A stretch of 34,217 nt of DNA from Rubrivirga marina (GCF_002283365.1 NZ_MQWD01000001.1:3292516-3326732); one strand, 5' to 3'. Positions 23,200-34,014 are shown, numbered from the stretch's first letter. Program-made: numbers and translations. The notes: generated by a model from the letters alone, not told the origin.

Positions 23200-24222
23200 C
23201 TAGCGCGCGACGGTCACTGGGACGGATCGGACCGCCGCGCCCTCCGCGATCCGGAGGAGGTAGGGGCCCGGCGCCAGCCCGGCGCCGTCGAGGCGGACGC
23301 GGTGCGCGCCGGCCGGCCGCTCGCCCTCCGACACGACGGCCACCTCGCGCCCGAGCACGTCGACCAGCGACACGCGGACCGGGCCGGCCTCGCCCGTCTC
23401 GAACGTGACCGTCGTCCCACCGGCGAACGGGTTGGGCGCGACGCCGAGCGCCGGTGTCGCCGTCGCGGAGGCGCGCGGCGCGCGCACGTCCGACGGCGCG
23501 GCGCCGTCCACGAGGTCGAACGGCACGATGATGGCGCTGCCGGCGAACGTGTGACGGTTGCCGTCGAGGCCATACGAGATCAGGACGAGGGCGTGCTCGG
23601 TGCCTACGAGCTCTTTGGCTCGCCCCCAGACCGCGTCCAGACCGAAGAGCGGATCCTCGTATCCGAGGTACGGCTTGTCGAAATAGGTGTCGCCGTCGCC
23701 CCAGATCCCGAACAGCGGGTCCTCGTAGCTCACACTGGGGTCCTCGTACCCGAACAGCGGCTCCTCATACCCGAGGCGTGGATCGTCGAAGCCGAAGAGG
23801 GGGTCCTCGTAGCCGACGTTCCCGGTCCCCCAGATCCCGAACAGCGGGTCCTCGTAGCCCTCGACCGGGCCGTGGCCGACTCGGATCAGCGGGTGCTTGC
23901 CCGGTGTCGCCCGGAGGTCGTCGGAGGTCACGCTCACGACCAGCTCGCCGTTGCGGACGAGCCCGTAGGCCATCTGCATCTTGGCGGGCTTGTCGACGAC
24001 CACCTGGAGGTCGACGGCGGCGTCGAGGGCCCGGGCGATCCCGTTGAGCGACCGCTCCGGGAGTGGGACCGTGGTGCCGCCGACGTCGGCGGCGCGGAGG
24101 CCGAGGAGCGCGTCGGGCTTGAAGACGGGAGGCGGCTCGCAGTCGGTGCAGACTTGGGCCGAGGCGGACGGGGCGAGGGTGATCGCCGCGAGGGCGAGGG
24201 AGAGAATCGAGAGGCGAGTCAT
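23200..24222 (-). CDS. T9SS-secreted protein built around a tandem (Y/F)EDPLFG heptapeptide repeat
   Basis: 340 residues. A signal peptide (MTRLSILSLALAAITLAPSASA) is followed by QVCTDCEPPPVF, a short alpha/beta-looking stretch (60-115), the repeat region (about 123-194), a small strand-rich part, and from residue 261 a T9SS type A sorting domain (APNPFAGGTTVTFETG, VSLVDVLGREVAVV, LAPGPYLLRIAEG). The repeats are ten units of 7-8 residues, most reading YEDPLFG, with two IWGxGxx spacer units. The spacing suggests a regular elongated or metal-binding structure, but I know of no named family. The ATG at 24222 begins the signal peptide. Confidence 0.85.
   Translation of the reverse strand: MTRLSILSLALAAITLAPSASAQVCTDCEPPPVFKPDALLGLRAADVGGTTVPLPERSLNGIARALDAAVDLQVVVDKPAKMQMAYGLVRNGELVVSVTSDDLRATPGKHPLIRVGHGPVEGYEDPLFGIWGTGNVGYEDPLFGFDDPRLGYEEPLFGYEDPSVSYEDPLFGIWGDGDTYFDKPYLGYEDPLFGLDAVWGRAKELVGTEHALVLISYGLDGNRHTFAGSAIIVPFDLVDGAAPSDVRAPRASATATPALGVAPNPFAGGTTVTFETGEAGPVRVSLVDVLGREVAVVSEGERPAGAHRVRLDGAGLAPGPYLLRIAEGAAVRSVPVTVAR
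23641..23856 (-). repeat. Tandem heptapeptide-encoding repeat (ten 21-24 nt units)
   Basis: Within the T9SS gene, residues 123-194 break into YEDPLFG, IWGTGNVG, YEDPLFG, FDDPRLG, YEEPLFG, YEDPSVS, YEDPLFG, IWGDGDTY, FDKPYLG, YEDPLFG. At the DNA level a 28-nt stretch is repeated exactly at 23702-23729 and 23831-23858, so expansion appears to have been partly recent. Confidence 0.9.
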
Positions 24223-24259
24223 GGGTCTGGGGATGGGGTCGCGGGATGGGGTCACCCCG

Positions 24260-24281
24260 GCCGGCGTCCCGCACCGCCGGC
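24260..24281 (-). terminator. Stem-loop in the gap between secreted-protein genes
   Basis: GCCGGCG (24260-24266) pairs with CGCCGGC (24275-24281) around an 8-nt loop, 14 nt after the stop of the next upstream gene (24296). There is no U-run. Two near-copies of GGGATGGGGTC lie beside it at about 24230-24252. Confidence 0.3.
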
Positions 24282-24295
24282 TGGGCAGGACGGGT

Positions 24296-25471
24296 CTACT
24301 GGTTGGGGATCCGGTCGAGCGCCACGAACTGGTTGCTCAGACCGACGTGGTAGCCCGCGTCGAACGGCGGGCGCTGGGGCGCCGGGAGGCCCTCGGGGGC
24401 GAGCATCGTCAGCTCGTAGAGCTGCGCGGCGCCGAAGTCGTCGCGCCACGAGGGCTTCGTCGTGGCCACCACGACCGGGAGGCCCCATTGGATCACCTGC
24501 CCGAGGAGGTTGTGCTTGACCGGCCGCCAGTCGCCGCGGACGGCGACGGCGAGGACCTCGTACCCGTCGCCCCGCTGTCCCCAGCGGTCGTCCCCGCGGA
24601 GGTAGTCGAGGACGGCCCGGGCGTGCTGGGTCGGGGCGCCGCCGGCGTGGCCGGGCCACCGGTTCGTCGCGATCTGGTCGCGGAACGCGGACTCCATCTC
24701 GGCGACGAGCTCGATCGTCTCGGCCCGCATCTCGTTGAGGTCCGCGTTCGACGGGTCGTAGCGGAGCGCGAGGTCGGTCTGGTCGCGGATCCGCGCGGCC
24801 CACTCGAGGTCGTAGTCGTCGAGGTCGTCCTCGTTGCGGAGCGTCTCGAGCTGGAACCGGAGCGTGCCGACCTCGCCGGCCGCCTGCTCGCGCCGATAGG
24901 TCGCCGCGTCGGCGATGGCCTCGGTCATGGTCCGGAGGGCCCAGTCGAGGTCGCCCTCGAACGTGGCGCCGACCTCCATGTAGTCGGCGTCCTCGATCTC
25001 CATCCGGCGGAACGCCTGCTCGACGTTGAGCCAGAACTCGTCGTACTCGCCGTCGCTCCACCGCTCGGCGAGCGGGAGCATGGCGGCCTGGAGGGTGGGG
25101 AACGTGGCCTCGAGCGCCTCGATGCGCGCGAGGTCCTCCTCGGAGAGCTCCCGGACGTAGCCGGCGTCGAGGTCGCGGAGTTGGTCGCGGTGCGCGAAAA
25201 ACACGGTCATGAGCTCCCGGGCGAGCGCGATGGCCTCCTGGCGCTCGGGGCTGGCTTCGAGGGCGGCGCGCTCGGCCGCCTCGCGGGCCCGAGAGGCCTC
25301 GAGCTGGCTGGGCCCGTCGGAGAGGCGTCGGCCGGACCGGGCGTCGTCGCGGCCGGTCACGTTCTCGACGGCCCGGCGGGCGCGGTCGCGGAGGTTGCCG
25401 AGCTGGGCCTGCGCGGGCATCGCGCTCAGCGCGATCGCCGTGAGACAGAGGGTGGAGAGAATTCGGGTCAT
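24296..25471 (-). CDS. Exported helical protein of unknown function
   Basis: 391 residues with a signal peptide (MTRILSTLCLTAIALSAMPAQAQ). The first two thirds are largely charged alpha helix (NLRDRARRAVENVTG, RAREAAERAALEASPERQEA, ARELMTVFFAHRDQLRDLD). The last third (LRGDDRWGQRGDGYEVLAVAVRGDWRPVKHNLLGQVIQWGLPVVVATT) is more compact and strand-rich; it looks like a globular C-terminal domain. No family recognised. It is divergent from the ECF sigma factor across 105 nt, so it could be a target of that regulator. The ATG at 25471 begins the signal peptide. Confidence 0.7.
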   Translation of the reverse strand: MTRILSTLCLTAIALSAMPAQAQLGNLRDRARRAVENVTGRDDARSGRRLSDGPSQLEASRAREAAERAALEASPERQEAIALARELMTVFFAHRDQLRDLDAGYVRELSEEDLARIEALEATFPTLQAAMLPLAERWSDGEYDEFWLNVEQAFRRMEIEDADYMEVGATFEGDLDWALRTMTEAIADAATYRREQAAGEVGTLRFQLETLRNEDDLDDYDLEWAARIRDQTDLALRYDPSNADLNEMRAETIELVAEMESAFRDQIATNRWPGHAGGAPTQHARAVLDYLRGDDRWGQRGDGYEVLAVAVRGDWRPVKHNLLGQVIQWGLPVVVATTKPSWRDDFGAAQLYELTMLAPEGLPAPQRPPFDAGYHVGLSNQFVALDRIPNQ

Positions 25472-25547
25472 GGGAATGGCGGAGGACGGGGACACCGAGC
25501 CCATACGTGGCCTCGACCCCGATCCCGCCATCGTCCTGTTTCTGCCC

Positions 25548-25555
25548 TACTTTCT
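25548..25555 (+). promoter_or_regulatory. Possible -7 element for the ECF sigma factor
   Basis: TACTTTCT, 21 nt before the ATG at 25577, fits TAnnTTTG at five of six fixed positions. I see no clear -33 TTTG at the expected distance. Confidence 0.35.
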
Positions 25556-25576
25556 TCCCGTTACGCGCCCCCGCCC

Positions 25577-26140
25577 ATGGACGCCCCCGCCGGCCCCGTC
25601 ACCCGACTCCTGTCGGACCACGCCGACGCGCCCGACCTCGTCGACCGGCTCGTGCCCCTCGTCTACGACGAGCTCCGCGAGGCCGCGCGCCGCCAGCTCC
25701 GCCGCGTCGGGCCGCAGACGATCCATACGACCGAGCTCGTCCACGAGGCCTACGCCAAGCTCGTCAGCTCGGCCCGGGTGCCGGCGTCGAGCCGGGCCCA
25801 CTTTTTTGGCGCCGCCTCGCGCGCCATGCGGCAGGTCCTCGTCGACCGCGCCCGCGCCCGGACGGCCGCGAAGCGCTCGGGCGGCCAGCGCGTGACCGTA
25901 GACTTCGACCGGGCCGACCTCGGGGCCGACCCGGCCGAGGAGATCCTCGCCGTCCACGAGGCGCTCGAGCGGCTCGCCGAGTTTGACGCGCGCTCGGCGC
26001 GCGTCGTCGAGTGCCGCTTTTTCGGCGGCCTCACCGAGCCAGAGACGGCCGAGGCCCTCGGCATCAGCGAGCGGACCGTGACGCGCGACTGGGCCGACGC
26101 ACGGGCTTGGCTCCGGGCCGCCCTCCAGGCGGAGGCGTGA
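25577..26140 (+). CDS. ECF-family RNA polymerase sigma factor, kinase-linked type
   Basis: 187 residues. Region 2 runs from about residue 8 to 85 (VTRLLSDHADAPDLVDRLVPLVYDELR, then TTELVHEAYAKLV and RAHFFGAASRAMRQVLVDRAR), and region 4 from about 120 to 180 (RVVECRFFGGLTEPETAEALGISERTVTRDWADAR), an HTH. The wording matches the sigma family often found beside Ser/Thr kinases. Where most ECF factors carry an acidic run before LVQEtF, this one has IHTTELVHEAY, with Thr51 and Thr52. No anti-sigma gene is adjacent; instead a transmembrane Ser/Thr kinase follows after 56 nt. Phosphorylation of these threonines could supply the missing charge. That is inference from the known ECF43-type mechanism. 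Confidence 0.9.
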   Translation: MDAPAGPVTRLLSDHADAPDLVDRLVPLVYDELREAARRQLRRVGPQTIHTTELVHEAYAKLVSSARVPASSRAHFFGAASRAMRQVLVDRARARTAAKRSGGQRVTVDFDRADLGADPAEEILAVHEALERLAEFDARSARVVECRFFGGLTEPETAEALGISERTVTRDWADARAWLRAALQAEA

Positions 26141-26196
26141 GCGACGGCGGGGACCGGCACGGGGATCCGTATGGGGAGGCATCCCCCCCGCCCCCC

Positions 26197-28662
<2,466 letters not shown>

Positions 28663-29154
28663 GGGTCTCCGGTCCCGGACCGAGGCCGGGCGGGCCGGTC
28701 GACGACGCCGTCGGCGCGACCCGTCCCACCTCGTCGATCCCGCGTGGACGTGCAGGAGGAGTGCGCAGTGGTCGCGGGCTCGACCCGTGCGCGGCCGGCA
28801 CGACGACGCCGAGCGGCGCGAGCACCGTGAGCAGGACGACGACGTCGAGGGCGCGTCGCTCTCGGTGCGGTAAGTGTACCGCGCGTCCCGGGCGCCGGAA
28901 ACGGCGAGGACCCGCGCCTCCGCGTCGTAGAGACGGGCGGCCGGGTTCTCGGCATGGAGCCGCCCGAATGCGCGGGCGACGCCCCAGGGGCCCGCTCGGC
29001 CCCGTCGGATACGGAACCGACGGTCAGGGGGCCGCCCCCGTGCGAGCGGGCCGGAACCGCACCGTCACGGTGCCAAGGTCGGCGTGCGCCGTCCGCGTCT
29101 CCACGGGGTCGTCGTCCGCTCCGCCCGCCTTGGCACCGAGGCGGGCGGGGCCTG
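28663..29154. other. 492-nt region without a convincing intact gene
   Basis: This gap lies between the convergent kinase and carB. On the minus strand a frame at about 28840-28970 reads HAENPAARLYDAEARVLAVSG then ARDARYTYRTES, which is protein-like. A second frame just after it reads LDVVVLLTVLAPLGVVVPAAHG. Neither has a credible start plus full length, so this may be a decayed gene or chance open frames. I see no promoter or tRNA. The carB-proximal end holds stem-loops listed separately. Confidence 0.4.
29068..29148 (-). terminator. Overlapping alternative stem-loops after carB
   Basis: A perfect 10-bp stem pairs 29121-29130 with 29139-29148 (8-nt loop), 6 nt after the carB stop. A second, 11-bp pairing joins 29068-29078 with 29128-29138 and cannot form at the same time as the first. 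No U-run follows either. I call this a probable 3'-end structure, mechanism uncertain. Confidence 0.45.
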
Positions 29155-32010
29155 CTACCGCTTCAGATAGAGGTTCCGCATCTCGAACGGCTTCGAGATG
29201 TGCTCGTCCGTGATGTCGTCGACGAACGCGATGGCCTCGCCGGTCGACTTCATCTCGGGCCCGAGCTCCTTCGTGACCTCGGGGAACTTGTCCCACGAGA
29301 AGACCGGCTCCTTGACGGCGTAGCCCACCAGCGAGCTCTCCAGCTCGCCCGCCTCGCGGAACGTCTGGAGCGTCTCGCCGAGCATCAACATGGTGCCGAT
29401 CCGGGCGATCGGGACGCCCGTCGCCTTCGCCACGAACGGGACCGTCCGCGAGGCGCGCGGGTTGGCCTCGATGACGTAGACCGTCTCCTTGCCGTCGCGC
29501 GTCTGGACCGCCAGCTGGCAGTTCATCATGCCGACGACGCCGAGCCGCTTGGCGATGTCCGCCACGTACTGGCGGATCGTGGCGACGGCCTCGTCCGAGA
29601 GGTCGTACGGCGGGAGGACGGCCGTCGAGTCGCCCGAGTGGACGCCTGCCGGCTCGATGTGCTGCATGACGCCCGCGATCCAGACCTCGTCGCCGTCGGA
29701 GAGGCAGTCGCAATCGATCTCGACGGCGTCCTCGAGGAAGAGGTCGAGCAGGATCTCGTTGTGCGGGAACAGCTTGAGGATGTTGGCGACGTACTCGGCC
29801 ACCTCGTCCTTGTTGATCGCGATCCGCATGCCCTGCCCGCCCAGGACGTAGCTCGGCCGGATCAGGATCGGGTACCCGATCCGCTCGGCGACCTCGACGG
29901 CCTCCTCGACCGTGTGCGCCATGCCGTAGGGAGGGAACGGGATCTCCAGGTCGCGGAGCACGTGCGAGAACTTGCCGCGGTCCTCGGCGAGGTCCATGTT
30001 CTCGAACGGGGTCCCGAAGATGGGCAGCCCGTGGTCGACGATGTCGCGCGCCAGCTTGAGGGCGGTCTGGCCCCCGAGCTGGAGGATGATGCCGTCCGGG
30101 TCCTCGAGGTCGATGATGTCGGCGACGCGCTCCCAGAAGACCGGCTCGAAGTACAGCTTGTCGGCGATGTCGAAGTCGGTCGAGACCGTCTCCGGGTTGC
30201 AGTTGACCATGATGGCCTCGTAGCCCATCTCGCGCGCCGCGAGGACGCCGTGGACGCACGAGTAGTCGAACTCGATGCCCTGCCCGATCCGGTTCGGCCC
30301 GGAGCCGAGGATGAGCGCCTTTTTCCGGTCGCTCCGCTCCGACTCCGACTCGCCCTGGTCGTAGGTCGAGTAGAAGTACGGCGTCTGCGCCTCGAACTCG
30401 CCCGCGCACGTGTCGACGACGCGGTACGTCGGCGTGAGCCCGAGACCGATCCGGTGCTCGCGTACCTCCGCCTCGGAGGTCTCGCAGAGGGCGGCGATCT
30501 GGACGTCCGAGAACCCGTGCTGCTTGAGCGCCAGGAGGCGGTCGCGGCCGAGATCCGCCAGCGGCGTGCCCTCGGTCGCCGTCTCCATCCGCACGAGGTC
30601 CTGGACCTGGTGGAGGAACCACGGGTCGACCTTCGTCACGTCGTGGACCTCGGCGACGGAGGCGCCGAGGCGGAAGGCGTGGCGGATGTTGAGCAGCCGG
30701 TCCCAGTACGGCTTCGCGAGCCGCTCGCGGACGACGTGACGGTCGGGGAGCTCGCCGTCGAGACCGGCGTGCCCCTGCTCCAGGCTCTGGAACGCCTTCT
30801 GGATCGACTCGGTGAACGTCCGCCCGATCGCCATCACCTCGCCGACCGCCTTCATCTGCGTCGTCAGCTCCTCGTCGACGCCCTCGAACTTGTCGAAATT
30901 CCAGCGCGGGATCTTGGTGACCACGTAGTCGAGCGCGGGCTCGAAGCAGGCGCTCGTGGTGCCCGTGACCTCGTTGGGCAGCTCGTCGAGCGTGTAGCCG
31001 ACGGCGAGCCGGGAGGCCACCTTCGCGATCGGGTAGCCCGTCGCCTTCGACGCGAGCGCCGACGACCGGCTCACGCGCGGGTTGATCTCGATCACGATCA
31101 TCCGCCCCGACGCCGGGTCGACGGCGAACTGGATGTTGCAGCCGCCCGCGAACGTCCCGATCGAGCGCATCGCCTTGATGGCCGCGTCGCGCATCCGCTG
31201 GTACTGCTGGTCGGTCAGCGTCTGCTGCGGGGCGACGGTCACCGAGTCGCCGGTGTGGACGCCCATCGGGTCGAGGTTCTCGATCGAGCAGATGATGACG
31301 ACGTTGTCCTTGGCGTCGCGCAGGAGCTCGAGCTCGTACTCCTTCCACCCGAACAGGCACTCCTCGATGAGCACCTCGTGGACCGGCGAGAGCTCGAGCC
31401 CGCGCGTCACCTTCCGGTCGAACTCGCCCTCGGTCCAGACGATGCCGCCGCCCGCGCCGCCGAGCGTGAAGCTGGGCCGGATGACGATCGGCGCGAACCC
31501 GCGGATGCCGTCGGCGCCGCCGGCCAGCTCCTGCGTGATCTCCTTGGCTTCGAGGAGCGACTTCGCCACGCGCGACCGCGCCTGGTCGATCCCGACCCGT
31601 TCCATGAGGTCGCGGAAGGCCTGCCGGTCCTCGGTCGTGTGGACGGCGTCCATGTCTACGCCGATGACGGCGATCCCCTCCTTCTCCCAGTAGCCCTCCT
31701 GTTGGAGCTGGTCGGCGAGGTTGAGCGCCGTCTGTCCGCCCATCGTCGGGAGCACGGCGTCGGGCCGCTCCTTCTCGACGATCTGCTTGATGCTCTTGGG
31801 CGTGAGCTCCTGGAGGTAGACCGCGTCCGCCGTCATGGGGTCGGTCATGATCGTGGCCGGGTTCGAGTTGACCAGGATCACGCGGTAGCCCTCGTCGCGG
31901 AGCGCGCGGGCGGCCTGCGTGCCGGAATAGTCGAACTCGCAGGCCTGCCCGATCACGATGGGGCCGGAGCCGATGAGGAGGATCGAGGAGATGTCGGTGC
32001 GCTTGGGCAT
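29155..32010 (-). CDS. carB: Carbamoyl-phosphate synthase large subunit (no MGS domain)
   Basis: 951 residues. CarB makes carbamoyl phosphate from ammonia supplied by CarA, bicarbonate and two ATP, for arginine and pyrimidine synthesis. Both ATP-grasp halves are present: [19 protein letters not shown] and [11 protein letters not shown] in the first, [18 protein letters not shown] and [11 protein letters not shown] in the second, with [13 protein letters not shown] and [12 protein letters not shown] as the grasp loops. The chain stops at EMRNLYLKR, soon after [17 protein letters not shown]. The usual ~1,070-residue enzyme continues into an MGS-like domain that binds UMP, IMP and ornithine; that domain is absent. 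Short CarB forms occur in some Bacteroidota, so this is lineage-typical rather than broken. Feedback control must then act elsewhere. Confidence 0.96.
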   Translation of the reverse strand: MPKRTDISSILLIGSGPIVIGQACEFDYSGTQAARALRDEGYRVILVNSNPATIMTDPMTADAVYLQELTPKSIKQIVEKERPDAVLPTMGGQTALNLADQLQQEGYWEKEGIAVIGVDMDAVHTTEDRQAFRDLMERVGIDQARSRVAKSLLEAKEITQELAGGADGIRGFAPIVIRPSFTLGGAGGGIVWTEGEFDRKVTRGLELSPVHEVLIEECLFGWKEYELELLRDAKDNVVIICSIENLDPMGVHTGDSVTVAPQQTLTDQQYQRMRDAAIKAMRSIGTFAGGCNIQFAVDPASGRMIVIEINPRVSRSSALASKATGYPIAKVASRLAVGYTLDELPNEVTGTTSACFEPALDYVVTKIPRWNFDKFEGVDEELTTQMKAVGEVMAIGRTFTESIQKAFQSLEQGHAGLDGELPDRHVVRERLAKPYWDRLLNIRHAFRLGASVAEVHDVTKVDPWFLHQVQDLVRMETATEGTPLADLGRDRLLALKQHGFSDVQIAALCETSEAEVREHRIGLGLTPTYRVVDTCAGEFEAQTPYFYSTYDQGESESERSDRKKALILGSGPNRIGQGIEFDYSCVHGVLAAREMGYEAIMVNCNPETVSTDFDIADKLYFEPVFWERVADIIDLEDPDGIILQLGGQTALKLARDIVDHGLPIFGTPFENMDLAEDRGKFSHVLRDLEIPFPPYGMAHTVEEAVEVAERIGYPILIRPSYVLGGQGMRIAINKDEVAEYVANILKLFPHNEILLDLFLEDAVEIDCDCLSDGDEVWIAGVMQHIEPAGVHSGDSTAVLPPYDLSDEAVATIRQYVADIAKRLGVVGMMNCQLAVQTRDGKETVYVIEANPRASRTVPFVAKATGVPIARIGTMLMLGETLQTFREAGELESSLVGYAVKEPVFSWDKFPEVTKELGPEMKSTGEAIAFVDDITDEHISKPFEMRNLYLKR

Positions 32011-32013
32011 TCT

Positions 32014-32071
32014 TCGGTACGGGGTACCAGGTGCGGGGATGGGGGGCGACGTACCCGGTACCGCGTACCGA
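32014..32071 (-). promoter_or_regulatory. GGTACC-rich inverted repeat directly before carB
   Basis: The arms 32014-32028 and 32057-32071 are 15 nt long with 14 matches; the loop is 28 nt. The repeat ends 3 nt before the carB ATG, so in mRNA the stem would sit where a ribosome loads. It contains several copies of GGTAC. It could control carB translation or mark RNA processing, or be a dispersed intergenic repeat. Confidence 0.55.
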
Positions 32072-32086
32072 GCACCCGCCGGTGCT
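32071..32086 (-). other. Short hairpin at the end of the small ORF before carB
   Basis: AGCACC-CGCC-GGTGCT makes a 6-bp stem with a 4-nt loop, overlapping the stop codon of the upstream small ORF (32085) and touching the larger inverted repeat. Together the two structures fill the spacer. Confidence 0.45.
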
Positions 32087-32303
32087 AGCTGGCGCTGAAG
32101 CCGCCGACGGTCTTCTTGTCCTCCCGCTCGAGGACGACGAGGCAGGCGAACTGGGCAGGCGCCGTGGCGCCGCCGGTGCCGCCCATGGCGGACGTCGACG
32201 TGATCCGCCAGTCGTCGTTGAGGAGGGCGGTGAGCTCGTCGACGGCGTCGGTCGGGTGGGTGGGCGCGTAGTGGACGACGACGACCTTGCGTTGGGTAGC
32301 CAT
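32085..32303 (-). CDS. Small protein of unknown function in the car operon
   Basis: 72 residues: [20 protein letters not shown] then [22 protein letters not shown], an Ala/Gly/Thr stretch and [21 protein letters not shown]. The pattern of a strand, a helix with LN-x-x-W, and a last strand of the form FxCLVVLER recalls DUF4177-like small proteins, but the match is weak. It starts 8 nt after the DUF3291 gene and precedes carB by 74 nt. I cannot assign a role; its position suggests it is expressed with carbamoyl-phosphate synthase. Confidence 0.65.
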   Translation of the reverse strand: MATQRKVVVVHYAPTHPTDAVDELTALLNDDWRITSTSAMGGTGGATAPAQFACLVVLEREDKKTVGGFSAS

Positions 32304-32311
32304 GGGGTGGG

Positions 32312-32770
32312 TCAGCCCGCCTCGGCGTCGAGGCCGGACGGGTCGAAGACGTGGGTGAAGGTGAAGGCGTCCGGCGTCGGACCGTGGGCCTGGAGGGATT
32401 CGAGGCGCTGCTTGGCCTCGCGTGGGGACGGGCGGTGCCCCTCGTCGACCCACCAGAGGGCGTAGTGGGGCCGGCCGAAGGTGGAGAACCACTCCTTCCG
32501 ACGCCGGACGTACTGGGCGTGGCCTGACTGGTAGGTGTAGTCGCGCAGCGCGTCGACCGAGCGCCACACGCTCAGATTGACGAGGAGGTGGCTGTCACCG
32601 AAGACCCGCCCAACGAGCCGGTTGACCTCGTCGCCCTGGAGGCGCCAGACGAACCCGGGGGACTGCTCGGCGAGTCGGTTCATGGGCTCGATGGCCCGCG
32701 CAAACTCCGACATCGTGGTGCCGTCCATGGGCCCGAGGGGGCGAGCGAGGTTGACCTGGGCGAGGTGCAT
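32312..32770 (-). CDS. DUF3291 domain protein
   Basis: 152 residues covering a whole DUF3291 domain: [72 protein letters not shown] and [16 protein letters not shown]. The fold resembles dimeric alpha/beta-barrel (ABM-like) proteins. Function unknown. Its ATG abuts the carA stop with no gap (TAG then ATG), so translation is coupled to carA. Its presence between carA and carB is unusual for a carbamoyl-phosphate synthase operon. Confidence 0.88.
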   Translation of the reverse strand: MHLAQVNLARPLGPMDGTTMSEFARAIEPMNRLAEQSPGFVWRLQGDEVNRLVGRVFGDSHLLVNLSVWRSVDALRDYTYQSGHAQYVRRRKEWFSTFGRPHYALWWVDEGHRPSPREAKQRLESLQAHGPTPDAFTFTHVFDPSGLDAEAG

Positions 32771-33913
32771 CTACGCGTCCTCGACGGGATCGGCAGACGG
32801 CTCGGGGACGGCGGGCTGCGCGAGCTCCCGGCCGTCCATGAGCGCGACGAACTGGTCGAACAGGTAGCGGCTGTCGTGCGGGCCGGGGCAGGCCTCCGGG
32901 TGGTACTGGACCGAGAAGCCGGGGAACCGGAGGAACTTGAGCCCCTCGACCGTCTGGTCGTTGAGGTTCCGGTGGTCCACCTCGGCGATCCCGTCGAGGC
33001 CGGCTTCCTGAACGGCGAACCCGTGGTTCTGGGTCGAGATCTCGACGTGGCCCGTCGTCAGGTTGAGGACCGGGTGGTTCGCGCCGCGGTGCCCCACCTT
33101 CATCTTGTAGACCTCGAGCCCCTCAGCGAGGGCCATGAGCTGGTGGCCGAGGCAGATCCCGAACGTCGGCGTGCCGCTCCCGATGACCTGGCGGGCGAGG
33201 TCGACCGCCTCGGGCATCGCGCGGGGGTCGCCGGGGCCGTTCGAGAAGAAGATGCCGTCGGGCTCCCAGGCCATCACGTCGTCGAACGACGTGCCGGCGG
33301 GGAACACGCGGACGGCGCAGCCGAGGTGGGCGAACGACCGGAGGATGTTCCGCTTGACGCCGTAGTCGAGGACGGCGACGCGGCGCTCGCCGCTCTCCGC
33401 GAAGTCGTACGGCTCGCCGGCGGTCACGCGGCTGGCCAGCTCGAGGCCGGCCATGCTCGGGACGGCCTTCGCCTTGGCGACGAGCGAGGCGTCGTCGAGG
33501 TCCTCCGACGAGATCACGCAGTTCATCACGCCCTGCTCGCGGATGTGGCGGACCAGCTTCCGCGTGTCGACACCGGAGATGCCGACGAGCCCGTGGCGCT
33601 CCATGTAGGCCGCGAGCGTCTCCTCCATGTCGCTGTTGGACGGGTCGCGTGAGAACTGGCGGACCACGAGGCCGGCGACGTGGGGGCGGGGCGCTTCGGT
33701 CGCCTCCTCGAAGGCGCCGTAGTTGCCGATGTGGGGGTACGTCATCAGCATGACCTGCCCGGAGTAGCTCGGGTCGGTCAGGATCTCCTGGTACCCGCTC
33801 ATCGACGTGTTGAAGCAGAGCTCGCCGGCCGTCTCGCCGACGGCGCCGACGGACTGCCCTTCGACGACGGTGCCGTCTTCGAGCGCGAGCTTGGCGGGGA
33901 GCGGAGTGGGCAT
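32771..33913 (-). CDS. carA: Carbamoyl-phosphate synthase small subunit
   Basis: A 380-residue glutamine amidotransferase subunit that supplies ammonia to CarB. The N-terminal half has FNTSMSGYQEILTDPSYSGQ and TYPHIGNYG. The C-terminal class I glutaminase has GDPRAMPEA, FGICLGHQLMALA with the nucleophile Cys, and VQYHPEA with His/Glu. All catalytic residues are intact. The ATG at 33913 is preferred: it gives MPTPLPAKLALEDGTVVEG, the family start. The same frame is open further upstream to 34036, but that would place a terminator hairpin inside the coding region. The gene heads the carA-DUF3291-small ORF-carB set and is preceded by a leader ORF and hairpin listed separately. Confidence 0.97.
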   Translation of the reverse strand: MPTPLPAKLALEDGTVVEGQSVGAVGETAGELCFNTSMSGYQEILTDPSYSGQVMLMTYPHIGNYGAFEEATEAPRPHVAGLVVRQFSRDPSNSDMEETLAAYMERHGLVGISGVDTRKLVRHIREQGVMNCVISSEDLDDASLVAKAKAVPSMAGLELASRVTAGEPYDFAESGERRVAVLDYGVKRNILRSFAHLGCAVRVFPAGTSFDDVMAWEPDGIFFSNGPGDPRAMPEAVDLARQVIGSGTPTFGICLGHQLMALAEGLEVYKMKVGHRGANHPVLNLTTGHVEISTQNHGFAVQEAGLDGIAEVDHRNLNDQTVEGLKFLRFPGFSVQYHPEACPGPHDSRYLFDQFVALMDGRELAQPAVPEPSADPVEDA

Positions 33914-33926
33914 GGGCGTGGGGTAC

Positions 33927-33955
33927 AAAAAAAGCCTTCCGAAAAACGGAAGGCT
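33927..33955 (-). terminator. Intrinsic terminator/attenuator hairpin in the carA leader
   Basis: On the minus strand AGCCTTCCG-TTTTT-CGGAAGGCT gives a perfect 9-bp stem (33947-33955 with 33933-33941) and a 5-nt loop, followed by a run of seven T. It ends 13 nt before the carA ATG, so there is no room for a promoter after it. No same-strand gene lies in the 260 nt upstream that it could serve. Confidence 0.85.
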
Positions 33956-34014
33956 CAACGGCGGCGGGGCCGTTCTTGGGAAGGCGAGGCGGTCGAAATC
34001 CGGGGGGCTTGCAT
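33955..34014 (-). CDS. Putative 19-residue Arg-rich leader peptide upstream of carA
   Basis: From the ATG at 34014 the frame reads MQAPRISTASPSQERPRRR and stops at TGA, whose last base is the first base of the terminator stem. Five of 19 residues are Arg, and four of the last five. The three final codons are CGC CGC CGT. A ribosome slowed on these codons would cover the 5' arm of the hairpin and let RNA polymerase continue into carA. This is the layout of amino-acid leader peptides, here for an enzyme that feeds arginine synthesis. It is too short to be found by ordinary gene prediction and could still be chance. Confidence 0.55.
   Translation of the reverse strand: MQAPRISTASPSQERPRRR

Noticed and set aside
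23641-23858. CRISPR-like array because of repeated 28-nt units
   Set aside because: The repeats are in frame inside a secreted protein, vary like coding repeats, and lack uniform spacers.
28954-32088. 1044-codon plus-strand open frame opposite carB
   Set aside because: Shadow of carB; sequence is a run of Arg, Leu, Asp and Val without domain features.
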